The notes under the pieces are model-generated. The model did not search any database. It was given only the letters and a program-made list of their open reading frames with translations, and was not told where the DNA came from. The translations under genes were made by a program, and so were the position numbers. DNA of 64,000 bases from Sphingomonadaceae bacterium (GTDB lineage Bacteria > Pseudomonadota > Alphaproteobacteria > Sphingomonadales > Sphingomonadaceae): assembly GCA_009926135.1 (NCBI GenBank), contig RFPL01000001.1, forward strand, positions 62,001 to 126,000, read 5' to 3'. Of this stretch, positions 8,529 to 16,947 are shown piece after piece (the first letter of the stretch is position 1; every line of letters starts with the position of its first letter).

Positions 8529-9359
8529 TTAACGGACGGTCGAGGTGATCTCGGCGATCAGCTGACCGCCGTTTTCCGGGAGTTCGCGGTATTCGATGCG
8601 GATCGGGCCGGAGAGCTTGCCGATCTGTTCAGCGGTTAGTGGCACCTTCACCGTCCGGCTCTGTAACTCCGGGTAAATTGCGATCCCCTTGATCTGGAAA
8701 ACCTGCTCGCCACCGCGCTTGCCCAGGATCTCGCCATAGACTGAGCGCTGACCGGTACGGCGCATGTCGAGCTCAAGCCATTTGGCCGCCGCATTACCGC
8801 CGAGCCGCGGGTTCGCGATCGTGGCGCCCGCTTCAAGCCGACCCTTGCGAATGAAAACGGGGATGGTGATGCCATAGACCGGGGTCAACCGAATCGCGAG
8901 CTGGCCCGCGGCAACCTGTTCTTGCGCAGCCTCTGGCGAGAGCGCCGGCGGGACGGCGCGGAAGCTCATGTGGACGCGGTATTCGCCGTCGGGCAGCTCG
9001 GGCGTGGGTCGCGCGCTGAGGCGGATTGCCTGGGGCTGGCCCGGAAGCAGAGTAATGCGCTTTGGAGCGTAGCGCAGCATCTCGAGCGCGGCCTTCTCGG
9101 TCGTATTGGCCTCGGCCTCGGTCACGTCGGCAAAGTCGCCGTCCGGTTCCATCCGCCGCAGTTCAGCGCCGATGCGATAGGTCGCGGCCTGACTGCCGAT
9201 ATTGCTCAGAACGATTTCAGCGTTGCCGCCGCCGTTGATGATCACCCGGGTCGGTGCGACCAGCAGATCGCCTTGGGCAATTGCAGGCGCTGTACCGAGC
9301 ACAGTCGTCAACGCGCTGATGGACAATACAATATGGCGGATCGAGGTATTAAGCGACAT
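8529..9359 (-). CDS. Periplasmic fimbrial-type chaperone (PapD-like)
   Basis: A 276-residue exported protein. Residues 1-28 form a signal peptide ending AIAQ. The mature start, GDLLVAPTRVIINGGG-NAEIVLSNIG, is the first strand pair of a PapD-like Ig domain. RYAPKRITLLPGQPQAIRL and LPDGEYRVHMSF match the conserved core of pilus chaperones, and a second Ig domain follows. It would hold unfolded subunits in the periplasm and hand them to the usher. It lies between the DUF4402 gene and the usher gene on the same strand. Its start has a weak AAGGG ribosome site. Confidence 0.8.
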   Translation of the reverse strand: MSLNTSIRHIVLSISALTTVLGTAPAIAQGDLLVAPTRVIINGGGNAEIVLSNIGSQAATYRIGAELRRMEPDGDFADVTEAEANTTEKAALEMLRYAPKRITLLPGQPQAIRLSARPTPELPDGEYRVHMSFRAVPPALSPEAAQEQVAAGQLAIRLTPVYGITIPVFIRKGRLEAGATIANPRLGGNAAAKWLELDMRRTGQRSVYGEILGKRGGEQVFQIKGIAIYPELQSRTVKVPLTAEQIGKLSGPIRIEYRELPENGGQLIAEITSTVR

Positions 9360-9486
9360 TGGCTGCGAACCCTTGGCAGAAGCAAATCCTTACCGAGGTC
9401 TTTGGATTGGACCTTCGGCTTCTGCGTAGGCTTTAGGCAAACAGAGTTAATTTCCCGCTAAGCATGACGGCGTCAAACAAAGCGAA

Positions 9487-9517
9487 GGGCCGCACCCGCG
9501 CGTGGCGGATGCGGCCC
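9487..9517 (-). terminator. Hairpin between the DUF4402 gene and the chaperone gene
   Basis: GGGCCGCA (9487-9494) pairs with TGCGGCCC (9510-9517). Read on the minus strand the stem is followed by TTCGCTTTGTTTG, moderately T-rich. It would end or weaken transcription after the DUF4402 subunit gene, leaving the chaperone and usher at lower level. Confidence 0.6.
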
Positions 9518-9562
9518 CTGGTCTCCCCGCAGCTGCAGGAATGCAGCCGGGTTCGCTTTGGC

Positions 9563-10066
9563 TTACTGGTATTCGACCGAGACGTTGAAGGTGCCGGCGT
9601 AAGAACCTGCAACCTGGCCCGAAGCCACGTTCAGCACACCGCCAACCGTGAAGTTGGCCGAACCCGTGCCATTGAGCTGGAAAGCACCGGTCGGCAGGGT
9701 GTTGAAACCGCTGATTATCATCGTTTCGGTGCCGGTAGTGCGCGTTAGCGTGGCCGAAGCCGGCAGAGTTACGACGACGTTGGCGTTCGGCGTTCCACCG
9801 ACGGTGAAGCCGGCCGGAGCGCGGGTACCGGTCGAAACCAGCGAGCCCGAGAAAGCCGCAGTCGAATCGGCGTTGACGCTGACGGTGCCACCAGTGTTGG
9901 CGGCGATCTGGCCGAAGTTCAGGGCCGAATCGGCCGTGAGCGTCAGCGTGCTGAGGACTTCGGCCGTTGCATTGGCAGTGGCCGAGGTGGCAGCCGAAGC
10001 AGCCGAAGCAAACGAAACGGCGCTCAAAGCGGCGCCGACGAGAGCGATACGAAGCGTATTGCGCAT
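9563..10066 (-). CDS. DUF4402 domain protein, probable structural subunit
   Basis: A 167-residue secreted protein rich in Ala, Thr, Ser and Gly, with almost no charge after the signal peptide (cleavage near residue 26, SAASA). The pattern LTLTADSALNFGQIAA, then a GT-rich region, GFTVGGTPNANVVVTLP and the closing SGQVAGSYAGTFNVSVEYQ, is that of DUF4402, an Ig-like fold related to spore-coat-U/fimbrial subunits. The last strand ends in an alternating pattern (FNVSVEYQ), as in donor-strand subunits. The ATG at 10066 has a GGAAGGGA site about 10 bases upstream. A TTG seven codons earlier is unlikely. As first gene of the locus, with a hairpin after it, it is probably the major fibre subunit. Confidence 0.75.
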   Translation of the reverse strand: MRNTLRIALVGAALSAVSFASAASAATSATANATAEVLSTLTLTADSALNFGQIAANTGGTVSVNADSTAAFSGSLVSTGTRAPAGFTVGGTPNANVVVTLPASATLTRTTGTETMIISGFNTLPTGAFQLNGTGSANFTVGGVLNVASGQVAGSYAGTFNVSVEYQ

Positions 10067-10256
10067 GGTATTAGTGATCCCTTCCAAGCAGTCTTAGCTG
10101 CAGTGCCGAGGCACCGCCCGAATGGACGGTTGGCCCCCATTCGCAAGAATGCTTGTAGTTTCACGGGGTTGTAGGATTACTCTCCGGTATGGTTAACCTG
10201 GCGGCCTCTCCGGTTAAGATTTTCCCACGTATAATCCCGGTAATCTGCAGGAACAG

Positions 10257-11216
10257 CTAGATACCCCCACCGGTCAGGCGCTGGCAGATCAGGTCAAGCT
10301 GATCGAGTGTGCGGTAACGAATGGTTACAGCGCCCGAACGCGGATCCGCATCCGCATTGATTCGCACCGACAATCCCAGGAACTCCTCCAGATGGGCCTG
10401 TACTGCGGCGATATCGGCGGAGTTCGCACTGTCACGCTCGCTGCGCGCACGGCGCTGGGTCGCGGGTGCATCCTTGCGGCGTGCCAAGCGCTCAACCTCG
10501 CGGACCGACAACTGCTTGGCAATCGCCTGACTGGCGAGCTCTCCCGCATTTTCGACCCCAACCAGCGCCCGGGCATGGCCCATGGACAGCTTACCCGTCT
10601 CAACGAGGGTAATCACGCTATCTGGCAGGGTCAGCAATCGCTGCAGATTGGCCACATGGCTGCGGCTCTTGTCGACCAGCTTGCCGATTTCGGCCTGAGT
10701 AAGGCCCTCGTCTTCGGCGAGGCGGTGATAGGCGCGCGCTTCTTCGATCGGGTTGAGGTCTTCGCGTTGCAGATTCTCGATGAGCGCAAGCGCGGTAACT
10801 TCGCGCTCATCAAGATCGCGAATGATTGCCGGAATTTCATGAAGCTGCGCGCGCTGCGCCGCGCGCCAGCGCCGTTCGCCCGCCACCAGCCGCCAACGCC
10901 CCGCGCCAAAAGGCGTGACGATCACGGGCTGGATCACGCCGCGGGCCGCGATCGAGGCCGCAAGTTCGTCGAGTGCCGCCTCATCGAAGTGGCGACGTGG
11001 CTGGCCAGGGTGCGGAACAATCGAAGCAACCGCGAGCAGCGCCAGCCCATCCTTCACGTTGGCACCACCCATCGCGCCCGAAAGCGCAGTCGGCGAAACC
11101 AGGGGCTCTTCGCGCCGGGTCTCACCCAGCAAGGCGCCCAGCCCGCGGCCAAGCGCAAGCGGCTTCTTCTTTGCGGGAGCGGCCGGAGCGGTGCCGGTGG
11201 TCTCTTCGTCGCTCAT
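10257..11216 (-). CDS. parB: Chromosome partition protein ParB
   Basis: CTP-dependent sliding clamp that loads at parS and organises the origin region. The 319 residues contain the N-terminal ParA-activating stretch KPLALGRGLGALLG (18-31), the CTP-binding box with GERRWRA (113-119), ENLQREDLNPIEEA (147-160), a helix-turn-helix LTQAEIGKLVDKSRSHVANL and a C-terminal dimer domain ending LDQLDLICQRLTGGGI. Its ATG overlaps the parA stop (ATGA, 11213-11216). Three parS sites lie 0.8-3.3 kb upstream in the same cluster. Confidence 0.97.
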   Translation of the reverse strand: MSDEETTGTAPAAPAKKKPLALGRGLGALLGETRREEPLVSPTALSGAMGGANVKDGLALLAVASIVPHPGQPRRHFDEAALDELAASIAARGVIQPVIVTPFGAGRWRLVAGERRWRAAQRAQLHEIPAIIRDLDEREVTALALIENLQREDLNPIEEARAYHRLAEDEGLTQAEIGKLVDKSRSHVANLQRLLTLPDSVITLVETGKLSMGHARALVGVENAGELASQAIAKQLSVREVERLARRKDAPATQRRARSERDSANSADIAAVQAHLEEFLGLSVRINADADPRSGAVTIRYRTLDQLDLICQRLTGGGI

Positions 11217-11989
11217 GCGGCTTTCCTTGATTCTGGCAGACGGGAAATCACTTCACGGGCAAGCGCGATATAGGCGCGGCTGCCGGCACAGGCATGGTCA
11301 TAGACCAGCGCGGGTAGACCATGACTGGGTGCCTCTGACAGGCGCACATTGCGCGGGATCACAGATTCAAACACTAGCGGGCCAAGGCAGGAGCGGACAT
11401 CTTCCGCCACCTGGTCGGTCAAGCGGTTGCGGCGGTCGAACATGGTCAGCGCTACGCCAATGATTCCGAGGTCTGGATTGAATCGCTGCTGCACGCGCTC
11501 CACCGTCTGAAGCAGCTGGCTTAGGCCTTCCAGCGCGAAGAATTCGCACTGCAACGGCACGAGCAGTGTATCGGCGGCGCAGAGCGCATTAAGCGTCAGC
11601 AGGCCAAGCGACGGCGGACAATCGATCAGGCAGATGTCGTGCCCCGTGTCAGCAGACAGCGCCTGCCGCAGCCGACCGGTGCGGTTTTCGACCGAGACCA
11701 GTTCAACCTCCGCACCCGAGAGATCGACCGTGGCTGGAACGATGTCGAGGCCGGGAATCCTGGTAGAGGAAACGCACTCGCTGAGCGGCATCTGATCAAC
11801 CAACAGGTCGTAGGTCGAGCGTTCGCGATCATTTGTTCCGATGCCGATCCCGGTCGAGGCATTACCCTGCGGATCAAGATCAACCAGCAGCACTTTTGAA
11901 CCGGTTGCCGCGAGCGCGGTCGCCAGATTGATTGCCGTGGTGGTCTTGCCTACCCCGCCCTTCTGATTGGCGATCGCCATGCGAATCAC
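11213..11989 (-). CDS. parA: Chromosome partition ATPase ParA
   Basis: Walker-type ATPase that forms the gradient along which ParB-parS complexes move. The deviant Walker A KGGVGKTT is at residues 10-17; LLVDLDPQGNAS and CLIDCPPSLGLLT follow. The 258-residue length is usual. The start is taken as GTG at 11989 because it overlaps the rsmG stop as GTGA (11986-11989), matching the coupled overlaps in the rest of this operon; an ATG three codons later (11980) is possible. Confidence 0.97.
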   Translation of the reverse strand: MIRMAIANQKGGVGKTTTAINLATALAATGSKVLLVDLDPQGNASTGIGIGTNDRERSTYDLLVDQMPLSECVSSTRIPGLDIVPATVDLSGAEVELVSVENRTGRLRQALSADTGHDICLIDCPPSLGLLTLNALCAADTLLVPLQCEFFALEGLSQLLQTVERVQQRFNPDLGIIGVALTMFDRRNRLTDQVAEDVRSCLGPLVFESVIPRNVRLSEAPSHGLPALVYDHACAGSRAYIALAREVISRLPESRKAA

Positions 11990-12627
11990 GGTTTTTTCCC
12001 CTTTTTGCCGAGCAACTGGCCGACGATGACGCCGGCTTCAGGATCCGTCAGCGACTGTTCCACGTGGAACAGGTGATTCCATCCCCTAAGCTCCATCAGT
12101 TCCTGCTGCGCCGACCGCCCCTTCGGCAACAGGTACAACGTGTCCTTTGTGGAAAAGCGCGCGGAAAGATCCAACAATCGGACGAGCGGAGCGAACGCCC
12201 GCGCTGAGATCACGCTGAACGCCTGCGTTTCTACTTGCTCAAGCCGTGTACCAACGACCCGCGCCTGATTTAGTCCCAGGGCGAGTCGGACCCGCTCCAG
12301 CCACTCAATCCGCCTGGCCCGCGATTCCACCATCACCACTTCGCAGTCAGGCCGAAGTGCCGCTATCACCAGTCCAGGGAATCCCGCACCAGTCCCTAGG
12401 TCCAGCCAAGAGGAAGATGTTTCACGTGGAACGTACTGAAGCAGCTGCGCCGAATCGACGATATGCCGCTGCCAGATCACCGGCAGGCTCGCAGCAGCCA
12501 CCAGGTTCTGCCGGGCATTCTCTTCAATCAGCAAGGCAATCAAGCGCTCGATCCGCTCGGCTGCGGTTGCATCCCACTCCGGCATGGCCGCAAGCCAATC
12601 CTTGGCCTGCTGTTCGGTTGTGATCAT
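11986..12627 (-). CDS. rsmG: 16S rRNA (guanine-N7) methyltransferase RsmG
   Basis: SAM-dependent methyltransferase for G527 of 16S rRNA. The 213 residues include the SAM loop [16 protein letters not shown] and [17 protein letters not shown]. Its ATG at 12627 overlaps the mnmG stop (ATGA). Two parS palindromes are embedded in its coding sequence (12056-12071 and 12418-12433), where they encode FHVEQ and VPRET. The order mnmE-mnmG-rsmG-parA-parB is common near bacterial origins. Confidence 0.95.
   Translation of the reverse strand: MITTEQQAKDWLAAMPEWDATAAERIERLIALLIEENARQNLVAAASLPVIWQRHIVDSAQLLQYVPRETSSSWLDLGTGAGFPGLVIAALRPDCEVVMVESRARRIEWLERVRLALGLNQARVVGTRLEQVETQAFSVISARAFAPLVRLLDLSARFSTKDTLYLLPKGRSAQQELMELRGWNHLFHVEQSLTDPEAGVIVGQLLGKKGKKP
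12056..12071. promoter_or_regulatory. parS site 1 (inside rsmG)
   Basis: TGTTCCACGTGGAACA, a perfect 16 bp palindrome matching the ParB loading site consensus. It lies in the 3' part of rsmG, 840 bp from the parB start. Confidence 0.92.
12418..12433. promoter_or_regulatory. parS site 2 (inside rsmG)
   Basis: TGTTTCACGTGGAACG, matching the ParB site with one degenerate end base. It lies in the 5' half of rsmG. Confidence 0.85.
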
Positions 12628-14495
12628 GCAGCCTGGTCCACGCGGCGCCGGGCATGGACGAGCAGCGCCGCCAGAGCCGCGGGCGTGATACCCGGCAGAC
12701 GACCCGCAGCAGCCAGCGTGGCTGGCTTTGCTTTACTCAACCGCTCTACCATTTCGCGTGAAAGCCCGGGTATCGCACCATAGGGAAAGTCATCACCCAG
12801 CGGCAGGGCTTCGCCTGCGCGCAAATCGGCCAACTCGCTGTCCTGCCTGGCGAGATACGGCGCGTAGGCCGCATCTTCAGCCAGCTCTTCGGCCAGATCC
12901 GGATCATCGCCAAGACTCTCGCCCAGCCAGGGAGCCAGCCCAGCCATATCCACACCACTGAAGCGCAGCCATTCACGCAGCGGCAAACGGCCAACATCGG
13001 CGCGCACCGGCAGACCCGCCATAGCCAGTTCATGCCCCGTTACTGTCGCGGTCAACGCGTCATCAAGCAGTTCCCGCGCTGCTTCACGCCGCGCAAACCA
13101 TTCCGCCCGCTGCGAACCAACACACCCCGCGGCCAGCGCCAGCGGCGTCAGCCGGCTGGTCGCATTGTTTGCACGAAGGCGCAGTCGATACTCCGCGCGG
13201 GCAGTCAGCATACGATAGGGTTCGGTAACTCCATGGAGCGTCAGGTCGTCGATCATGACCGCCATGTAGGAATTGGCCCGATCCAGCGCGATTGGTTGGC
13301 GGCCAAGTACCGCACCAGCAGCGGCCAATCCGGCCACCAGACCTTGGGCGGCGGCTTCTTCATAGCCCGTCGTTCCGTTGATCTGTCCGGCACAATAGAG
13401 CCCAGGCATCTCGCGCAGTTCCAGGCTGGGGCGCAGTGCCCGTGGGTCGATGTGGTCATATTCGACGGCATAGCCCGGTATCACCATGTCGACCCGTTCG
13501 AGACCTGCCATGGTGCGCAGCATCGACAGCTGCACATCGGCAGGCAACGAAGTCGAGATGCCGTTGGGATAGACTAGGTGGGTATCGAGCCCCTCGGGCT
13601 CAAGAAACACCTGGTGCCCGTCACGATCCCCAAAGCGGTGGATCTTGTCCTCGATCGAAGGGCAATAGCGCGGACCCTGCGCGCCGATCGCGCCGGAAAA
13701 CAGCGGCGAGCGATGCAGATTGGCGCGGATGACGTCATGGCTTTGTTGATTGGTTCGGGTAATCGCGCAGAACACCTGCGGCAAGGCGCGACCGGCACCT
13801 CCGTGCACAGACGGTAGGGCCGACATCGTCCAGGGCTCCGGATCGGAAGGTTGTTCTTCCAGCTGTGCCCAGTCAATCGTCCGGCCATCAAGGCGCGGCG
13901 GAGTACCTGTCTTGAGCCGTGCCATGGGCAGGTCCGCATCGCGCAACTGCGCCGCAAGCTTCTGCGCCGAGGCCTCGCCGATCCGCCCACCTACGAGGCG
14001 CTCCTCCCCCCGAAACAGCACCCCGCCCAGGAACGTCCCTGTGCAGAGAACGACCGCCCGCGCCGCGAGCGGCGTCCCATCTGCCAGATCGATCCCGGCC
14101 ACCCGGCCGCTGGAGAGCCGCAGCGCTGCAGCTTCCCCCTTAACCAGCACCAGATCACCCTGTTGCCGCAGCAACCTCTGGACCGCAGCCTTGAACCGCT
14201 TGCGATCGGCCTGGACACGCGGCCCCTGCACGGCGCTACCCTTCGACCGATTGAGCATCCGGTAATGAATTGCCCCGGCATCAGCAGCGCGGGCGATGAT
14301 GCCGTCACAGGCATCAACCTCACGAACGAGATGGCCCTTGCCCAGGCCGCCGATCGCCGGGTTGCAGCTCATCGCGCCGATTGCCTCGAGGTCGAAACTG
14401 ACCAGCGCCGTGCGCGCACCCATGCGCGCCGCAGCAGCCGCTGCCTCAACCCCGGCGTGCCCGCCGCCAACAACGATGATGTCGAATTGATCCAT
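12624..14495 (-). CDS. mnmG: tRNA uridine-5-carboxymethylaminomethyl modification enzyme MnmG (GidA)
   Basis: FAD-binding partner of MnmE that modifies the wobble uridine of several tRNAs. The 623 residues are full length. The FAD loop GGGHAG is at residues 10-15; [40 protein letters not shown] and [17 protein letters not shown] are diagnostic. The start at 14495 gives the standard N-terminus. It is followed without gap by rsmG. Confidence 0.97.
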   Translation of the reverse strand: MDQFDIIVVGGGHAGVEAAAAAARMGARTALVSFDLEAIGAMSCNPAIGGLGKGHLVREVDACDGIIARAADAGAIHYRMLNRSKGSAVQGPRVQADRKRFKAAVQRLLRQQGDLVLVKGEAAALRLSSGRVAGIDLADGTPLAARAVVLCTGTFLGGVLFRGEERLVGGRIGEASAQKLAAQLRDADLPMARLKTGTPPRLDGRTIDWAQLEEQPSDPEPWTMSALPSVHGGAGRALPQVFCAITRTNQQSHDVIRANLHRSPLFSGAIGAQGPRYCPSIEDKIHRFGDRDGHQVFLEPEGLDTHLVYPNGISTSLPADVQLSMLRTMAGLERVDMVIPGYAVEYDHIDPRALRPSLELREMPGLYCAGQINGTTGYEEAAAQGLVAGLAAAGAVLGRQPIALDRANSYMAVMIDDLTLHGVTEPYRMLTARAEYRLRLRANNATSRLTPLALAAGCVGSQRAEWFARREAARELLDDALTATVTGHELAMAGLPVRADVGRLPLREWLRFSGVDMAGLAPWLGESLGDDPDLAEELAEDAAYAPYLARQDSELADLRAGEALPLGDDFPYGAIPGLSREMVERLSKAKPATLAAAGRLPGITPAALAALLVHARRRVDQAA

Positions 14496-14521
14496 GTCTC
14501 GCTGGCGCTTTAGCCGAGCAC

Positions 14522-14537
14522 TGTTTCACGTGGAACA
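14522..14537. promoter_or_regulatory. parS site 3 (between mnmE and mnmG)
   Basis: TGTTTCACGTGGAACA, near-perfect palindrome. It is the only one of the three outside coding sequence, in the 62 bp gap between the mnmE stop and the mnmG start. Confidence 0.92.
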
Positions 14538-14557
14538 AGTTTTGCGTTCAGCTTGTC

Positions 14558-15835
14558 CTACTTGCCAATGCAGAACCGGCCGAACAGTGCATCGAGCATG
14601 TGTTCGGTCGTTGTCCGGCCCAACAGCGCATCGAAAGCCACGCGCGTCAGTCGCAGCGCCTCTGCCACCAGCAACGGGTCGGCCTCGTCTTCGGCAGCTT
14701 GCAAGGCCCGTGCCGCGTCGCGCAGCAGATCGTATTGGCGCTGGTTGAGCGCTGCTTCGCCAGGCTTGGGCATGGCGTGCTGGGCGGTGGCAACAAGGTC
14801 GGCAATCAGGCCCGGGATCCCTTCACCATTTACCGCCGAAACCCGGTGGCGCGGATGAGCCTTGCCGGGCACGCCGGCCCGGTCGCACTGCGCCGCGATT
14901 TCCCAGCTAGCCCTAGGTCCCTCGTCTTCGGGTCCAAGCCACAGCACCAGGTCCGCCCGGTCAAGCGCCTCGAGCGCCCGTTCGATCCCGATCGCTTCAA
15001 CCACATCATCAGTGGCATCGTGCAGGCCCGCGGTATCCGCGAACAGGAATGGTATGCCGCCATAGGCCACCGGGCGCGTGAGCACGTCGCGAGTCGTTCC
15101 GGCGATCGGCGTTGCAATTGCGGCTTCGGATTGCACCAAGATATTGAACAAAGTGCTTTTTCCAGCGTTCGGTGGGCCGGCGATGACCACCCGGTAACCC
15201 TCGCGCAGGACTTCGGCACGCGGTCGGGTTAGCCAGCTTGAGATCTCGCTCCGCAAGACGTCGATTCGCTGCAGGAAATCAGCCGGCAGCAAGGCAACGT
15301 CATCTTCATCGGCAAAATCAAGCACGGCCTCGACCGAGGCAGACAGGCCAAGCAGTTGATCACGCCAAACTTCGACCTGTCGCGAAAAGGAGCCGCCCGC
15401 CATCGCCAACGCCGACTGACGTTGCAACTCGGTTTCGGCATTGAGCAGGTCGGCAAGGCCTTCGGCTTCGGACAAGTCGATCCGGCCATTGGCGAAGGCG
15501 CGCCGCGTGAACTCGCCCGGTTCCGCCGCACGCAGGCCTGGCATGGCCGCCAGGACGGCAGAGACTGCCGCGACGACCGCACGCCCCCCGTGGAGGTGCA
15601 ATTCAGCGCTGTCCTCCCCCGTGGCCGTGTGTGGCCCGGGCAGCCAGAGTACCAGCGCCCGGTCAAGCGCGGCCCCAACCGCGTCGCGCAGGGTTGCCGT
15701 CACGGCCCGGCGCTCAGGCGGCAACCGCCCCGACAGCGCTTGCAACGCTGCTCCGGCCGAAGGGCCACTGATCCGCACCACGGCAATCGCAGCCGGTGGC
15801 GCGCCGCTCGACAGGGCGAAGATCGTGTCAGCCAT
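14558..15835 (-). CDS. mnmE: tRNA modification GTPase MnmE
   Basis: GTPase that works with MnmG on wobble uridine of tRNA. The 425 residues comprise an N-terminal tetrahydrofolate-binding domain (MADTIFALSSGAPPAAIAVV, EFTRRAFANGRIDL), a G domain with P-loop GPPNAGKS (220-227), GTTRD (246-250) and DTAG (267-270), and the C-terminal FCIGK with the conserved Cys422. It heads the mnmE-mnmG-rsmG-parA-parB run. Confidence 0.97.
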   Translation of the reverse strand: MADTIFALSSGAPPAAIAVVRISGPSAGAALQALSGRLPPERRAVTATLRDAVGAALDRALVLWLPGPHTATGEDSAELHLHGGRAVVAAVSAVLAAMPGLRAAEPGEFTRRAFANGRIDLSEAEGLADLLNAETELQRQSALAMAGGSFSRQVEVWRDQLLGLSASVEAVLDFADEDDVALLPADFLQRIDVLRSEISSWLTRPRAEVLREGYRVVIAGPPNAGKSTLFNILVQSEAAIATPIAGTTRDVLTRPVAYGGIPFLFADTAGLHDATDDVVEAIGIERALEALDRADLVLWLGPEDEGPRASWEIAAQCDRAGVPGKAHPRHRVSAVNGEGIPGLIADLVATAQHAMPKPGEAALNQRQYDLLRDAARALQAAEDEADPLLVAEALRLTRVAFDALLGRTTTEHMLDALFGRFCIGK

Positions 15836-15864
15836 GGTCTGTCAGCAAATCCGGGAAAGTCGGC

Positions 15865-16122
15865 TCAGTCGTCGGACTTCTTCTTGGTCCCGGCAGCAAA
15901 GGCCGCGCCGCTCTCGACGAACTGCTGGAACAGTTTCAGACCCATCTGGCCCATCGGTGCAATGTTCTTGGCGATGTCCTGGATCTGCTCGACGTTGCCA
16001 GCCCCCTTCATGGCCTTTGAAATAGCCTCGATATAAAACTGGTTGGCCTTGCCCACATCGGGCAGACCCAGGAACGTGCGGGCCTCTTCTGGGCTACAGT
16101 CGATCTCGACATTGATCTTCAT
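15865..16122 (-). CDS. DUF6489 family small protein
   Basis: An 85-residue protein of a family seen in sphingomonads with no known role. It starts MKINVEIDCSPEEARTFLGLPDV, has an amphipathic central helix region (IEAISKAMKGAGNVEQIQDIAKN) and ends with a charged tail KKKSDD. The ATG at 16122 has an AAGGAG site with a 6-base spacer; a much longer frame upstream is not coding. It sits 29 bp upstream of mnmE on the same strand and may be its first co-transcribed neighbour. Confidence 0.8.
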   Translation of the reverse strand: MKINVEIDCSPEEARTFLGLPDVGKANQFYIEAISKAMKGAGNVEQIQDIAKNIAPMGQMGLKLFQQFVESGAAFAAGTKKKSDD

Positions 16123-16248
16123 CGTGGTCTCCTTGCCGTCAGTCCCAGTTCCGCCGATCAAGCTGGCACAGGGCCTTGGCAAAGTCCATCCAAGCGACAT
16201 ATTGGGGCCAAGCGCATAGTCCCTTTCCCGTTTCTGGAGCATTTCCCC

Positions 16249-16947
16249 ATGGCCACCAACACCCGGATCCCCTCGCTCGACGGCGCTGCCCAGATTCCAG
16301 CCTATGTCGCCCGACCCGTCGGCGAGCCCAAGGCGGCGATCATCGTCATTCCGGAAATCTTCGGGGTCAACCAGGGCATCCGCCAGAAGTGCGAAACCTG
16401 GGCCGGGGCCGGCTACCTGGCAGTGGCACCCGACCTGTTCTGGCGCTTTGCCGCAGGCGTCGAGACCGATCCCGACGTGCCCGAGCAGTTCCAGCAGGCG
16501 CTGGGCTATTTCGGTCAGTACGATGCCAACGACGGCGTTCTGGACATCGAGGCCGCGATCCACTGGATCCGTCGTGAGGCAGGCGTGGCGAAGGTTGGTT
16601 GCGTAGGCTACTGCCTGGGCGGCCGGCTCGCCTATATGGCCGCCGCGCGCACCGATATCGATGCCTCGGTCGGCTATTACGGCGTGATGATCGACACCAT
16701 GCTCAACGAGAGCCATGCGATCGCCAATCCGCTAATGCTGCACATCCCGACCGCCGACCACTTCGTCGGCCCGGACGCTCAGGCGGCGATCCATGCCGCG
16801 CTCGGCAATCACCCCAAGGTCACCCTCCACGACTACGCCGGGCTGGATCACGGCTTTGCCGCAGAACTGGGCAACCGCCGTGACGAGGCTGGGGCCACGC
16901 TGGCGGACAGCCGCACGGTTGCCTTCCTGGAAGCCAATCTAGCCTGA
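16249..16947 (+). CDS. Dienelactone hydrolase family protein
   Basis: Alpha/beta hydrolase of 232 residues, cytoplasmic. The triad of the family is visible: Cys122 in GYCLGG, Asp170 in IPTADHF and His201 in LDHGF. Homologues hydrolyse dienelactones or other small esters; without other catabolic genes nearby, a housekeeping esterase role is as likely. The ATG at 16249 is preceded by GGAG. Its 3' end overlaps the convergent hydroxylase gene by 9 bp. Confidence 0.9.
   Translation: MATNTRIPSLDGAAQIPAYVARPVGEPKAAIIVIPEIFGVNQGIRQKCETWAGAGYLAVAPDLFWRFAAGVETDPDVPEQFQQALGYFGQYDANDGVLDIEAAIHWIRREAGVAKVGCVGYCLGGRLAYMAAARTDIDASVGYYGVMIDTMLNESHAIANPLMLHIPTADHFVGPDAQAAIHAALGNHPKVTLHDYAGLDHGFAAELGNRRDEAGATLADSRTVAFLEANLA

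Noticed and set aside
10157..10165. TTTCACG as a parS half near parB
   Set aside because: Only a half site; the other half is missing.
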